A DNA stretch of 64,000 bases from Novosphingobium huizhouense (GCF_020179475.1 NZ_JAILXZ010000001.1:992001-1056000), one strand, 5' to 3'. Shown: positions 48,289 through 57,351, counted from the stretch's first letter. Translations and numbers: made by a program. Notes: a model not told the origin generated them from the letters alone.

Positions 48289-49074
48289 TCAGCCCGCCTG
48301 GGTGCGGCCGCGCGCCTGGACCCCGGCTACGCGGCCGGCGATGTCCTCGGCGGTGAGCGAGGCGGAGAAGGCGCGGCTCGCGCTCTTTTCGTATGCGCGG
48401 CCTTCGCCATAGGCGAGCGCGTTGCCGCCATCGATCTGCGCCTTGTAGGCCGACAGCGTCTTGGCCGGGATCGTCGCCATTTCGGCGGCGAGCGCCAGCG
48501 CGGTGTCCATCAGCTCGGCGGCGGGCACGACGCGGTTGACGAGGCCCCATTCGAGCGCGCGCCCTGCATCGATGAAATTGCCGGTGAAGGCCATTTCCTT
48601 GTAGCGGGCGATGCCGATCAGGCGCGGCAGCTTCTGCGACAGGCCCCAGCCCGGCAGGATGCCGACGCGAGCGTGGGTATCGGCAAAGCGCGCCTTGTCG
48701 CTGGCGATCAGCACGTCGCAGGCGATGGCGACTTCGAAGCCGCCGGTGATGGCGACGCCGTTGATCGCGCCGATCACCGGCTTGGGGCAATGTTCGATGG
48801 CATGGACCGGATCGGCGGGTTCATCGCCGGTGGGCGCGACGGCGGACAGGCCGTTGCCGGTCGACAATTCCTTGAGATCGAGCCCGGCGCAGAACGCGCG
48901 CTCGCCTGCGCCGGTCAGGATCACGACCGAGACGTCGTCGTCGGCGGCGACCGCAGCCATCGCTTGCGCCAGCGCATCGCGCAGCGCCCGCGACAGCGCG
49001 TTCATCGCCTCGGGCCGGTTGAGGGTGACGATGGCGACGGCGTCGCGCTTTTCGATGGTGACCAGTTCGCTCAT
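48289..49074 (-). CDS. Enoyl-CoA hydratase/isomerase family protein
   Basis: A 261-residue crotonase-fold protein. It has LNRPEAMNALSRALRDAL near the N-terminus, the oxyanion-hole stretch ERAFCAGLDLKEL and the second one, INGVAITGGFEVAIACDVLI. The usual catalytic glutamates are partly recognisable (FEVA, ARVG). It may act in fatty acid or other acyl-CoA breakdown. The start shares the TCAT overlap with the stop of the upstream lipoprotein gene, so the two are cotranscribed. Confidence 0.8.
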   Translation of the reverse strand: MSELVTIEKRDAVAIVTLNRPEAMNALSRALRDALAQAMAAVAADDDVSVVILTGAGERAFCAGLDLKELSTGNGLSAVAPTGDEPADPVHAIEHCPKPVIGAINGVAITGGFEVAIACDVLIASDKARFADTHARVGILPGWGLSQKLPRLIGIARYKEMAFTGNFIDAGRALEWGLVNRVVPAAELMDTALALAAEMATIPAKTLSAYKAQIDGGNALAYGEGRAYEKSASRAFSASLTAEDIAGRVAGVQARGRTQAG

Positions 49075-49631
49075 CGGTTCGATCCTCTCTTGAAATTGGC
49101 TTTTGTATAACACTCTATAACGAGGCTGATGGCGGTGCCGTCGGCGCGGTGCAAGAGCCCGCGATGCGAAAGCACGGTATCCTTCGGGCAGCCCGGCCAG
49201 CCGCCGGCGTTTTCGCAAAGGCGTTCGCGATGGAAGCCGAGCGGCGCGACGACCTTGCCGAAGGGGACGTCGGTGGTCTCGAGCGCGTGGTTCATCTCGG
49301 GGCTGAGCGCGGCGGGAACGTACCAGTTCTTCGCCTCGGACAGGACCACGCCGTCGCAGGCGAGGCGGACATGGCGGAAGCCGACCGGCGCATCGGGTGC
49401 AAGGCCGAGCAGCGCGCGGGTGGCGGCGTCGGGCGCCTCGAACGCGGCGCGGTCGACCAGCGCGCGGATCTCGCCCTGCGGGCCGAGGCCTTCGGCGCGG
49501 CACCAGTCGGCGAGCGCGGCGGTGGCGCTGTCGCGCGCGCGCAGCGTCTGCTGGAAGCGGTGGAGCTGGGCCGGCGCACAGCCGGCAAGCCCGGCGACGG
49601 CGAGAACCGCGACCGATTGCCGTAGGACCAT
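49071..49631 (-). CDS. Hypothetical lipoprotein, chorismate lyase-like
   Basis: A 186-residue protein with a lipoprotein signal (VLAVAGLAGCAP, cysteine at residue 18). The remainder contains LSEAKNWYVPAALSPEMNHA, then FGKVVAPLGFHRERLC and a C-terminal GTAISLVIECYTKANF. The strand order and the terminal E-C-Y region recall the UbiC/chorismate lyase-like fold, but catalytic residues cannot be checked and a lipid-anchored location would be odd for that reaction. Function unknown. Confidence 0.5.
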   Translation of the reverse strand: MVLRQSVAVLAVAGLAGCAPAQLHRFQQTLRARDSATAALADWCRAEGLGPQGEIRALVDRAAFEAPDAATRALLGLAPDAPVGFRHVRLACDGVVLSEAKNWYVPAALSPEMNHALETTDVPFGKVVAPLGFHRERLCENAGGWPGCPKDTVLSHRGLLHRADGTAISLVIECYTKANFKRGSNR

Positions 49632-49648
49632 GCCTTCCGCCCTCTTGC

Positions 49649-50410
49649 TCAGATGCCTCCGGCGAAAGGCTCGCGCCCCATGTCGGAAAGCGCCTCGGAC
49701 AGCGCGGCGGCGCAGGATTCGAGCGTCGCCGCATCGGTCGAGCGGATGACGAAGTTCGCGCCGGTGCGGCCTTCGCGGAAGAAGGGATAGCTGCCGATCT
49801 GGACGCCCTCGTAGGCGCGCTCGGTCTGCGCCAGGAGGTCGGCGATCTCGCTTTCGGCGACCCAGCAGCCGACCGTGACCGAGAGCAGCGGCAGCCCGCC
49901 TTCGAGCGTGCCGGTAAGGCCGTCGAGCATGCCGGCGGTGATCGAGGGCACGCCCGCCATGATGTAGATGTTGCCGAACTTGATGCCGGGCGCGCCCGAC
50001 ATGCGGTTGGCGATGAGGTCGGCGCCTTCGGGTACGCGTGCCATGCGCAGCCGCGCATCGGTGAGGCCCCCGCGCGTTTCGTAATAGCGTTCGAGCACGG
50101 CGCGCGCCTGCGGGTGGACGATCACCGGCACGCCGACGGCAGCGGCGATGGCATCGACGGTGATGTCGTCGTGCGTGGGGCCGATGCCGCCGGTAGTGAA
50201 CAGGTAGTCGTTGCGTGCGCGCAGCGTGTTCACCGCCTCGGCGATCGCGTCCATGTCGTCGGCCACGACGCGCACCTCGCGCAGGCGGATGCCCTGCACG
50301 CCGAGCCAGGTCGCGATCTGCGCGATGTTCTTGTCCTGCGTGCGGCCGGAGAGGATCTCGTCCCCGATCACGATCAGCGCGGCGGTCCAGATGCGGGCGG
50401 TGTCGGTCAT
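49649..50410 (-). CDS. CinA-like molybdopterin-binding domain protein
   Basis: A 253-residue protein of the MoCF/CinA N-terminal (COG1058) type. It opens with ALIVIGDEILSGRTQDKN, includes the key TTGGIGPTHDDITVDAIA segment (residues about 72-89) and GNIYIMAGVPSITAGML. There is no C-terminal nicotinamide deamidase domain. In CinA this N-terminal domain acts as an ADP-ribose pyrophosphatase; a standalone version may serve in nucleotide housekeeping. It is the last gene before the monooxygenase in the leftward series. Confidence 0.75.
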   Translation of the reverse strand: MTDTARIWTAALIVIGDEILSGRTQDKNIAQIATWLGVQGIRLREVRVVADDMDAIAEAVNTLRARNDYLFTTGGIGPTHDDITVDAIAAAVGVPVIVHPQARAVLERYYETRGGLTDARLRMARVPEGADLIANRMSGAPGIKFGNIYIMAGVPSITAGMLDGLTGTLEGGLPLLSVTVGCWVAESEIADLLAQTERAYEGVQIGSYPFFREGRTGANFVIRSTDAATLESCAAALSEALSDMGREPFAGGI

Positions 50411-50492
50411 CGCCCGGCACCGTTACCGCAAAGCCGGACGCTGGCAAGGGGGCCTTTGGTGTCCTTGGCCGACCCTTGCCGGCGGGGGGCGC

Positions 50493-52016
50493 TTACTCGG
50501 CGGCTTCCCGCAAGGGATCGGCCATGCTTGCGGTGGCGCCGGGGTCGGACAACTGCAGCACGCCATCTTCGACCGGATCGCTCTTCATGAACTTGCGGTC
50601 GCGGACATAGTCCTGGCTCAGCCGCCAGCGCATGTCGGTCGCGCTCTTGGGCTGGAGGTGCTTGCCGCGCTGGAGATAGCCCGAGGAAAAGTCGAACACG
50701 TCGTCGAAGGTGAGCGCGCCGGCGTCGGACAGGACCGGCGTCGCCACCTGCCGGCCGGTCTCGCGCATCCGGTTGAGGAGCTTGCATACGTACTCGGCGT
50801 TGAGGTCGGCGCGCAGCGTCCACGAGGCGTTGAGATAGCCGAACACCGCTGCAAGGTTGGGCAGGTTCGAGAACATCACCGCCTTGTAGTAGTAGTGGTC
50901 CGACAGGTCGATCGGCTCGCCGTCCATCGCCAGCGCGATCTTGCCCGCCATCGCGAGCTTGAGCCCGGTCGCGGTGACGATCACGTCGGCATCGAGGTGC
51001 TTGCCCGATTCGAGCTGGATGCCGGTGCCGTCGATCTTCGCGATGCGGTCGGTCACGACCTCGGCCTTGCCGGCTTTTATCGCCTCGAACATGTCGGCAT
51101 CGGGCACCAGGCACAGCCGCTGTTCCCACGGGTTGTAGGGCGGGGTGAAGGCCTTGGCGTCGTACTTGTCGCCGAGCATCTCCTTCAGCCGTCGGGTGAG
51201 GAACTCCTTGACCTTGTCGGGCCGGGTGCGGGCGCGGTTGTAGAAGAAGTTCTGCAGGCGGATGTTCTTGAACCGGGTGATCGCATAGGCGGCCTTTTCC
51301 GGCAGGAACTTGCGCAAGGTGTTGGCGAAGGCATCGCGCGCGGGGCGCGAGGCGTACCATGTCGGCGTGCGCTGGAGCATGGTCACCTGCGCCGCCTGTT
51401 GCGCCATGGCGGGGACGATCGTCACCGCCGTCGCGCCCGAGCCGATCACGACCACCCGCTTGCCCGCATAGTCGAGATCGCGCGGCCAGAACTGCGGGTG
51501 GACGATCGTGCCGGCGAAGTCCGCCTTGCCGGGGATCTCCGCCTCGTAGGGCTCGTCGTAGTCGTAATAGCCCGAGCCCAGGTAGAGGAAGCGCGCGGTG
51601 GACGCGCGGCGCGCGCCTGCCGCGTCCTCGCTGACCAGCCGCCACAGGCCGGCGGCGCTGTCCCAGTCGGCCGAGACGACCTTGGTGCCGAAGCGGATGT
51701 TCGGGCGGATGCCGCGTTCATCGGCGATGCGGTTGAGGTATTCGAGGATCGAGGGGCCGTCGGCGATCGACTTCTCGTGCCGCCAGGGTTCGAACACGAA
51801 GCCGAGCGTGTGCATGTCGCTGTCCGAGCGCACGCCGGGGTAGCGGAACAGGTCCCAGGTGCCGCCGATAGCCTCGCGCCGCTCGAAGATCGCATAGGAG
51901 CGGTCGGGGCACAGCATCTGCATGTGCGCAGCCATGCCGATGCCGGAAATCCCTGCGCCGACGACGGCGACATCGACGTCCGGGGTGGCGCTGGCGAGGC
52001 TGTGTTCGACGCCCAT
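50493..52016 (-). CDS. Flavin-containing (Baeyer-Villiger-type) monooxygenase
   Basis: A 507-residue FAD/NADPH enzyme. The FAD loop VVGAGISGIGMAAH is at residues 18-31, the ATG-type second loop is VVVIGSGATAVT near residue 190, and FAGTIVHPQFWP (residues about 167-178) matches the FxGxxxHxxxW/F(P) Baeyer-Villiger fingerprint. It may oxidise ketones or other lipophilic substrates. The intergenic gap to corA (102 bases) is a divergent promoter. ATG 52016 has GGGAGA upstream. Confidence 0.8.
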   Translation of the reverse strand: MGVEHSLASATPDVDVAVVGAGISGIGMAAHMQMLCPDRSYAIFERREAIGGTWDLFRYPGVRSDSDMHTLGFVFEPWRHEKSIADGPSILEYLNRIADERGIRPNIRFGTKVVSADWDSAAGLWRLVSEDAAGARRASTARFLYLGSGYYDYDEPYEAEIPGKADFAGTIVHPQFWPRDLDYAGKRVVVIGSGATAVTIVPAMAQQAAQVTMLQRTPTWYASRPARDAFANTLRKFLPEKAAYAITRFKNIRLQNFFYNRARTRPDKVKEFLTRRLKEMLGDKYDAKAFTPPYNPWEQRLCLVPDADMFEAIKAGKAEVVTDRIAKIDGTGIQLESGKHLDADVIVTATGLKLAMAGKIALAMDGEPIDLSDHYYYKAVMFSNLPNLAAVFGYLNASWTLRADLNAEYVCKLLNRMRETGRQVATPVLSDAGALTFDDVFDFSSGYLQRGKHLQPKSATDMRWRLSQDYVRDRKFMKSDPVEDGVLQLSDPGATASMADPLREAAE

Positions 52017-52118
52017 GGAACATTCTCCCGATTATTATTGACAGCGATGTTAGCGGCATTGCCGGCAATTTCCAGCGGCGATTGCGTTTTGCCGGCGACC
52101 GCGACAGACAGGGCGCCG

Positions 52119-53090
52119 ATGATCGTCGCCGCACGCCGTTATTCCGCCGGGAAGGCCCATGACGTCGCCATCGAGCTGGACGGCGCGCCGCGGGACTGCC
52201 CCGAAGGGTGCTTCGACTGGATCGGACTGTGCGAGCCCGATGCGGCCGAGATGGATCTGGTGCGCCGGCAGTACGGACTTCACCCGCTGGCGATCGAGGA
52301 TGCGCTCAATCCGCGCCAGCTGCCCAAGGTCGACATCTACGGCAAGCAGCTGTTCGTGGTCGCCCGCACCGCCTCGCTCGGCGAGGACGGCGAGAGCATC
52401 GTCTACGGCCAGACCGCGTTCTTCATGGGCGCGCACTTCATCATCTCGGTGCGGTTCGGATCGTCGCGCGCGCATCGCGACCTGCGCCGCGAGCTCGAAG
52501 CCGATGCCGAGCGGCTGGCCGAAGGGGCCGACTACGTGCTCCACGCCGTGCTCGACTTCATCGCTGACGGCTACCTGCCGATCATGGACCGGCTCGAGGA
52601 CGTGGCGCAGGGGATGGAGGAAGCGGCGATCGACGTGTTTCCCGAACAGGCGGTGATCCGCCGCATCTTCCGCCTGCGCCGCCAGCTGCGCCGCTTCGAG
52701 CGGGTGGTCGGGCCGATGGAGGAGATGGTCGAGCGGCTGGTCCAGGCGGACCTGCCGACGATCGACCCGTCGGCCAGGATCTGGTTCCGCGACGTGCTCG
52801 ACCACGTGCGGCGGGTGATGGCGCGGATGCGCGGCCTGAAGGAGACGCTCGCCGCGATCGTCGAGACGGCGAGCCTGCTCGAGCAGCACCGCCAGGGCGA
52901 GATGACCCGCCAGCTCGCCGCATGGGCCGCGATCCTTGCCGTGCCGACCGCGATCGCGGGAATCTACGGGATGAATTTCGAGTACATCCCGGAACTCAAG
53001 TGGCACTACGGCTACTACATGGTCTGGGCCGCGATCGTGACGATCTGCGGCGGGCTCTACTGGCGCTTCCGCCGGATCGGCTGGTTGTGA
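52119..53090 (+). CDS. corA: Magnesium/cobalt transporter CorA
   Basis: A 323-residue CorA. The cytoplasmic domain runs to about residue 265, ending in the long stalk helix (EMTRQLAAWAAILAVPTAI), and the signature pore motif YGMNFEYIPEL follows between two C-terminal transmembrane helices. It forms a pentameric Mg2+ (and Co2+) channel in the inner membrane. No Mg2+ riboswitch could be picked out in the 100 bases upstream. The CDF gene follows after 22 bases, probably in the same operon. Confidence 0.9.
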   Translation: MIVAARRYSAGKAHDVAIELDGAPRDCPEGCFDWIGLCEPDAAEMDLVRRQYGLHPLAIEDALNPRQLPKVDIYGKQLFVVARTASLGEDGESIVYGQTAFFMGAHFIISVRFGSSRAHRDLRRELEADAERLAEGADYVLHAVLDFIADGYLPIMDRLEDVAQGMEEAAIDVFPEQAVIRRIFRLRRQLRRFERVVGPMEEMVERLVQADLPTIDPSARIWFRDVLDHVRRVMARMRGLKETLAAIVETASLLEQHRQGEMTRQLAAWAAILAVPTAIAGIYGMNFEYIPELKWHYGYYMVWAAIVTICGGLYWRFRRIGWL

Positions 53091-53112
53091 GGCCGCACCC
53101 ACAGGAGATAAG

Positions 53113-54042
53113 ATGGCAGGCGGTTCGACCAAGACGATCCTGATCGCGCTCGGCGCCAACGTGGGCATCGCGGTGGCCAAGTTCGCCGCGGCGGCGGTGA
53201 CCGGGTCTTCGGCGATGCTGACCGAGGGGGTGCACAGCCTGGTCGATTCGACCAACCAGGTGCTGCTGCTCTATGGCCGCAAGCGCTCGATCAAGCCCGC
53301 CGACGCGGCGCATCCGTTCGGCTATGGCCGCGAGCTGTATTTCTGGTCGTTCATCGTCGCGATCCTGGTCTTCGCGCTGGGCGCGGGGGTTTCGGTCTAC
53401 GAGGGCGTGCTGCACATCCTCGATCCAGAGCCTGCCACCAGTCCGCTGATCGCCTTTGCGGTGCTCGGCATCGCCTTCGCGCTCGAGGGCTGGTCGACGA
53501 TCGCCGCGCTGAGGGACTTCAACAGCTCCCGCCGGGGATCGATCTGGGCCGAGATCCGCAAGACCAAGGATGCCCCGACGCTCGTGCTGCTGCTCGAGAA
53601 TTCGGGCGCGCTGATCGGACTTGTGGCGGCCGCGCTGGGGCTCACGCTGAGCCTGGTCACCGGCCAGCCGTTCTGGGACGGGCTCGCCTCGGTGGTGATC
53701 GGGCTGGTTCTGGGCGTGCTGGCGGTGGTGCTGCTCTACGAGGCCAAGGGGCTGCTGATCGGCGAGAGCGCCGATCCGGCGCTGGTCGAGGCGATTCGCG
53801 CCAGGGCGGCGGCGCACGCGGGCGTGGTCCGGGTCCACGAGGTGCTGACGCTGCACAGCGCGCCGACGATGGTGACGGTGATCATCAGCGCCGACTTCGA
53901 GGACGCGATGCTGGCGCGCGATGTCGAGCGGATCGTGCTCGCGATCGAGCGCGAGGTGGCGCAAAGCTTCCCGATCGTGGCCAGGGTCTATGTCCGTCCG
54001 CGCGACAGCTCGGCGGCGGTGGCCCGGGCGGGCGGCGCCTGA
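53113..54042 (+). CDS. Cation diffusion facilitator family transporter
   Basis: A 309-residue CDF protein with six transmembrane segments and a C-terminal cytoplasmic ferredoxin-like domain. The TM2 metal-site region reads TEGVHSLVDSTNQ, with E-x-x-H-S-x-x-D in place of the D-x-x-x-D of FieF. The TM5 region reads LENSGALIGLV and lacks the usual histidine. This is the pattern of a distinct CDF subgroup whose metal is unclear. It would export a divalent metal such as zinc, manganese or cobalt in exchange for protons. Confidence 0.8.
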   Translation: MAGGSTKTILIALGANVGIAVAKFAAAAVTGSSAMLTEGVHSLVDSTNQVLLLYGRKRSIKPADAAHPFGYGRELYFWSFIVAILVFALGAGVSVYEGVLHILDPEPATSPLIAFAVLGIAFALEGWSTIAALRDFNSSRRGSIWAEIRKTKDAPTLVLLLENSGALIGLVAAALGLTLSLVTGQPFWDGLASVVIGLVLGVLAVVLLYEAKGLLIGESADPALVEAIRARAAAHAGVVRVHEVLTLHSAPTMVTVIISADFEDAMLARDVERIVLAIEREVAQSFPIVARVYVRPRDSSAAVARAGGA

Positions 54043-54049
54043 AGCGCGG

Positions 54050-54400
54050 TCAGGCGGCGCGGCGGGCGGTGAGCCGCAGCCATTCGCGGGCGCGGCGCTG
54101 GGCTTCGGCGATCTCGCGCGCGGTCATCTCGTCGGCGACATCGGCGCGGCACAGCGGCGCTTCCTCGTGGCCGGCGACGGCGGCGAGGTTGAACCACTTG
54201 TGCGCCTCGACGAGATCGCACGGCGCGCCGTGGCTGCCGGTCGAATAGGCGACGCCGAGATCGAAATAGGCCGAGATGTCCCCGCCTTGCGCGGCGGCGA
54301 GGCAGCTGGCGACGAGTTCGTCGTGCGCGCTGGCCGATGCGATGGTGGCGATGGTCGATCCCGGTACGGCCGACAGCGCGGTGATGTGATTGATGCCCAC
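54050..54400 (-). CDS. SEL1-like repeat protein
   Basis: A 116-residue protein with a SEL1/TPR-like helical pair: AYFDLGVAYSTGSHGAPCDL and VEAHKWFNLAAVAGHEEA (residues about 44-81), the consensus spacing of Sel1 repeats. It starts at GTG 54400. There is no signal peptide. Proteins of this size usually act as small protein-binding adaptors; the partner is unknown. It converges with the CDF gene, seven bases apart. Confidence 0.6.
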   Translation of the reverse strand: MGINHITALSAVPGSTIATIASASAHDELVASCLAAAQGGDISAYFDLGVAYSTGSHGAPCDLVEAHKWFNLAAVAGHEEAPLCRADVADEMTAREIAEAQRRAREWLRLTARRAA

Positions 54401-54729
54401 GTTCCTCGAAACCCCGTTGTGCGGCGGCGCCCCTGCGGCCCCGGCCTGGGATAAAAGTCACCATGTTTGGTCAATAAAGCGTTAACGCTCCGAGGAATGC
54501 GGTTGCGGAGCGCCCGTTGTCCTCTCGCTAACCGTGTTCCTGCCCGTCCGGGGATGCGTTATGCCGCGAGATCGGCCTGTGTCTAAAGGACTTGTGGCGA
54601 TTCCGGCCCGCCCTTATAGGCCCCGCCAAACCAGAAGCTTGCACCGCGTCGGCGTGCGGTGCTGGAAGTCTCGGGGTCGTCGTTTTTCAGCCCGGACCCT
54701 TGCCGGTTCCGGGCCATGCGGAGGGCCGA
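54401..54729 (+). promoter_or_regulatory. dksA leader region with palindromes
   Basis: This 329-base interval holds no gene I can support. It contains a 12-bp palindrome AGCGTTAACGCT at 54478-54489 just downstream of an AT-rich stretch (TTTGGTCAATAAAG), a candidate operator/promoter for dksA or the divergent SEL1 gene. A GCCCGGA...TCCGGGC hairpin at 54690-54714 ends 15 bases before the dksA start and could affect its translation. Confidence 0.4.
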
Positions 54730-55188
54730 ATGGCTGGCGTACTGAGTGACGAGATCGACGTACTGGCAAAGGCCCGCCGGGCCATGCCCAGCGATTATGT
54801 TCCGAGCGACGACGAAGAATACATGTCCGAGCAGCAGCTCGACTACTTCCGCCGGCTGCTGCTGCAGTGGAAGAAGTCGATCCTCTCGGCGTCCGAGACC
54901 ACGCTTTCGGCGCTACAGGACGGACCCTTGCGCGAACCCGACCTCAACGACCGCGCGTCGAGCGAGACCGACTGGGGCATCGAGCTGCGCACCCGCGACC
55001 GCCAGCGCAAGCTGATCGCCAAGATCGATTCGGCGATGCGCCGGATCGACGACGGTGAATACGGCTTCTGCGAAGTGACCGGCGAACCGATCGGGCTCGG
55101 CCGGCTGATCGCGCGACCGATCGCGACGATGACGGTCGAAGCGCAGGAAGCGCACGAGCGGCGCGAGAAGATCTCCCGCGACATGTGA
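54730..55188 (+). CDS. dksA: RNA polymerase-binding transcription factor DksA
   Basis: A 152-residue DksA. It has the conserved EEYMSEQQLDYFRRLLLQWK start, the coiled-coil tip DLNDRA (residues 71-76, the DxxDxA motif that reaches the polymerase active site) and the C-terminal zinc-finger region GFCEVTGEPIGLGRLIARPI. Of the four classical cysteines only C114 remains; positions 117, 135 and 138 are Thr, Thr and Ala. This degenerate finger is the usual alphaproteobacterial form. It would act with ppGpp to control rRNA and stress genes. Confidence 0.9.
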   Translation: MAGVLSDEIDVLAKARRAMPSDYVPSDDEEYMSEQQLDYFRRLLLQWKKSILSASETTLSALQDGPLREPDLNDRASSETDWGIELRTRDRQRKLIAKIDSAMRRIDDGEYGFCEVTGEPIGLGRLIARPIATMTVEAQEAHERREKISRDM

Positions 55189-55193
55189 ATTTT

Positions 55194-55311
55194 CTGTCTC
55201 GTAACGAGACAGGGGCGTGCGTTAACCCGGCGTTAGCGACGTTCTTTTGCGATGTCTGGGCAAATTTGCACCAGAAGCGCGCCGAACACGCGCTTCTGCA
55301 GGTGCTTTTTT
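55194..55311 (+). terminator. Two hairpins downstream of dksA
   Basis: A perfect CTGTCTCG-TAA-CGAGACAG hairpin at 55194-55212 starts five bases after the dksA stop. A second, CAGAAGCGCG-CCGAACA-CGCGCTTCTG at 55272-55298, is followed within seven bases by a T-run (55305-55311). The second looks like an intrinsic terminator or attenuator; the first may stabilise the dksA mRNA. Confidence 0.5.
55222..55236 (+). promoter_or_regulatory. Possible CtrA box upstream of the PilZ gene
   Basis: TTAA (55222-55225), seven bases, then TTAG (55233-55236) matches the alphaproteobacterial CtrA consensus TTAA-N7-TTAA in seven of eight positions. It lies about 120 bases before the PilZ gene. Position and match are suggestive only. 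Confidence 0.3.
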
Positions 55312-55358
55312 GCCGCATTGCGGTTAACCTGCCGAAGCTAGGGCAACGGATCGGGGTC

Positions 55359-55727
55359 ATGGACGAGATCGACCATCGCCAGCTCGGACGGGACAGCATG
55401 TTCCTGATGGCCGACTTGCGCCTGGTCGGCACCGACGGCGAGCACAAGGTGCGCGTGCGCAACCTGTCGGCCGGCGGGATGATGGCCGAGGGCAGCGTCA
55501 AGGTCGGGCATGCCGACATGGTCGACGTGTCGCTGCGCAACATCGGCTGGGTGCGCGGCGCCATCGCCTGGATCCAGGACAACCGCTTCGGCATCGCCTT
55601 TGCCGAACCGATCGACCCCCTGCTGGCGCGCGAGCTGACGCCGGCGCCGGGGCAGGGCGAAGGCACGCCGCGCTTCGTGCGCCCGCCGCTCGCCACGGTC
55701 GACCTGCAGCGCCTGCGCAAGATCTGA
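55359..55727 (+). CDS. PilZ domain protein
   Basis: A 122-residue protein that reads as a single PilZ domain, the c-di-GMP receptor fold: KVRVRNLSAGGMMAEGSVKV (residues about 27-46) carries the (D/N)xSxxG motif, and AIAWIQDNRFGIAFAEPIDP is the final strand pair. An arginine-rich stretch near the N-terminus (HRQLGRD) is a weak version of the RxxxR motif, so ligand binding is not assured. Probable role in surface attachment or motility control. Confidence 0.7.
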   Translation: MDEIDHRQLGRDSMFLMADLRLVGTDGEHKVRVRNLSAGGMMAEGSVKVGHADMVDVSLRNIGWVRGAIAWIQDNRFGIAFAEPIDPLLARELTPAPGQGEGTPRFVRPPLATVDLQRLRKI

Positions 55728-55858
55728 CCTTCGCGCCGCCGGAAGCGGGCCTGCCCCGGAGCCGCCCCAGGCCCTGATCCTGTCCCGGACCCAGCCCTGG
55801 ACCCTGTCGATGACACGGACGCTGACCTGCCGCAGCGCCTGTGCTAGCACTCGGCGCG

Positions 55859-57346
55859 ATGACCGTGACTTCGCGCAGGACTGCCGCCATCGCCTTCGCG
55901 CTCGCCGCCACGCTGCCGTCGCTCCTGGCCGGGTGCGGGCGCACGCGGCAAGGCGCGGTCCCGATCGCGCTGGTCGGTGACGACCAGGCGTTCCAGACCT
56001 CGCGGGCGCGCCTGACGCCGGCGGCGCAGGTGCTGCGCGCGGCGACGGTCGAGGGGCTGGTCGGCTTCGATGCCGAAGGCCGCGTGGTGCCCGCCATCGC
56101 CGAGCGCTGGATCGTCACCGACGACGGGCAAAGCTACATCTTCCGGCTGCGCGACGGCGCCTGGCCCGACGGATCGCCGATCACCGCCGAGACCGCGGCC
56201 GCCGCGCTGCGCAAGGCGGTGGCCTCGCTCGAAGGCACCGCGCTCGGGCTCGACCTCGCGCCGATCGACCAGGTCCGGGTCATGGCGACGCGGGTGATCG
56301 AGGTCGATCTTTCGGCGCCGATGCCCGACCTGCTGACCCTGCTTGCCCAGCCCGAGCTCGGGTTGCCCTACCGCAAGCGCGGCAGCGGGCCGATGGGGCT
56401 GAGGCGCGACGGAACCGGAGCGGTGCTGGCGCTGATTCCGCCCGACAAGCGCGGATTGCCGCCGCAGGAGAGCTTCGCCGCGCGCAGCCGGCCGGTGCGC
56501 CTCGAGGTCGCCGACGCGGCGCGGGCGGTGGCGCGGTTCAACGACGGCTTCGTCGATGTCGTGCTGGGCGGGCGGATCGATTCGCTGCCGCTCGCCGGGA
56601 TCGGCGGGCTTACCCGCGGCAACGTGCAGATCGACCCGGTGATCGGCATGTTCGGCCTGATGGTCGAGAGCGGGGCGGGCTTCCTTGCCGAGCCCCCCAA
56701 CCGCGAGGCGCTGGCGCTGGCGATCGACCGGGCGGCGCTGCTCGGCGAATTCAACGTCGGCGGCTGGCAGCCGACCACCCGGATCGTCTCGAGCGACGTC
56801 GAGGGGGATCTCGGCACCGTCGGCGAACGCTGGGTGGCGATGGACATGGCCGCGCGGCGCGCGGCGGCGCTCGAACGCGTGACGCGGTGGAAGGCGGCAG
56901 GCAACCCGGCGCCGGTATTGCGCATCGCCATGCCCGACGGACCGGGATCGCGGCTGGTGCTGGCGCGGCTCACCACCGATTTCGCCGCGATCGGCGTGGG
57001 GCTCGACCGGGTGAGCGAAACGAGCCGGGCGGACCTGCGCCTGGTCGACAGCGTCGCCCGCTACGGCCGCGCGACGTGGTTCCTCAACCAGCTCACCTGC
57101 GCGGTGCAGAAGGCCGCGTGCAACGCGGTGGGCGACGCGCGCCTCGACGACGCGCGCCGGGCGATCGATCCCCGCCAGCGCGCCGCGCTGCTGGGCGAGG
57201 CCGAGGCCGAGATCACCGCGGCCAACGGCTTCATCCCGATTGCGCGCCCCTTGCGCTGGTCGCTGGTGCGCAGCGGGGTAACCGGGTTTGCCGCAAATCC
57301 CTGGGGCTGGCATCCCTTGCCGCCCTTCGCGGTCGTTCCCAGATAG
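55859..57346 (+). CDS. Peptide/nickel-type ABC solute-binding lipoprotein (family 5)
   Basis: A 495-residue family 5 solute-binding protein. A lipoprotein signal ends in LPSLLAGC (cysteine about residue 26). The start of the mature core reads VPAIAERWIVTDDGQSYIFR and the DGAWPDGSPITAETAAAAL stretch, which is the family signature. There are no permease or ATPase genes beside it, so the partner transporter, if any, is elsewhere. The core is shorter than typical oligopeptide-binding proteins (about 530 residues). Confidence 0.75.
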   Translation: MTVTSRRTAAIAFALAATLPSLLAGCGRTRQGAVPIALVGDDQAFQTSRARLTPAAQVLRAATVEGLVGFDAEGRVVPAIAERWIVTDDGQSYIFRLRDGAWPDGSPITAETAAAALRKAVASLEGTALGLDLAPIDQVRVMATRVIEVDLSAPMPDLLTLLAQPELGLPYRKRGSGPMGLRRDGTGAVLALIPPDKRGLPPQESFAARSRPVRLEVADAARAVARFNDGFVDVVLGGRIDSLPLAGIGGLTRGNVQIDPVIGMFGLMVESGAGFLAEPPNREALALAIDRAALLGEFNVGGWQPTTRIVSSDVEGDLGTVGERWVAMDMAARRAAALERVTRWKAAGNPAPVLRIAMPDGPGSRLVLARLTTDFAAIGVGLDRVSETSRADLRLVDSVARYGRATWFLNQLTCAVQKAACNAVGDARLDDARRAIDPRQRAALLGEAEAEITAANGFIPIARPLRWSLVRSGVTGFAANPWGWHPLPPFAVVPR

Positions 57347-57351
57347 GAGGC

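Noticed and set aside
44063..48790. 1,575-codon minus-strand frame across lysR, the ester hydrolase and the epimerase
   Set aside because: No family signature; it crosses three supported genes in other frames and reads as repetitive Arg/His/Leu-rich shadow sequence.
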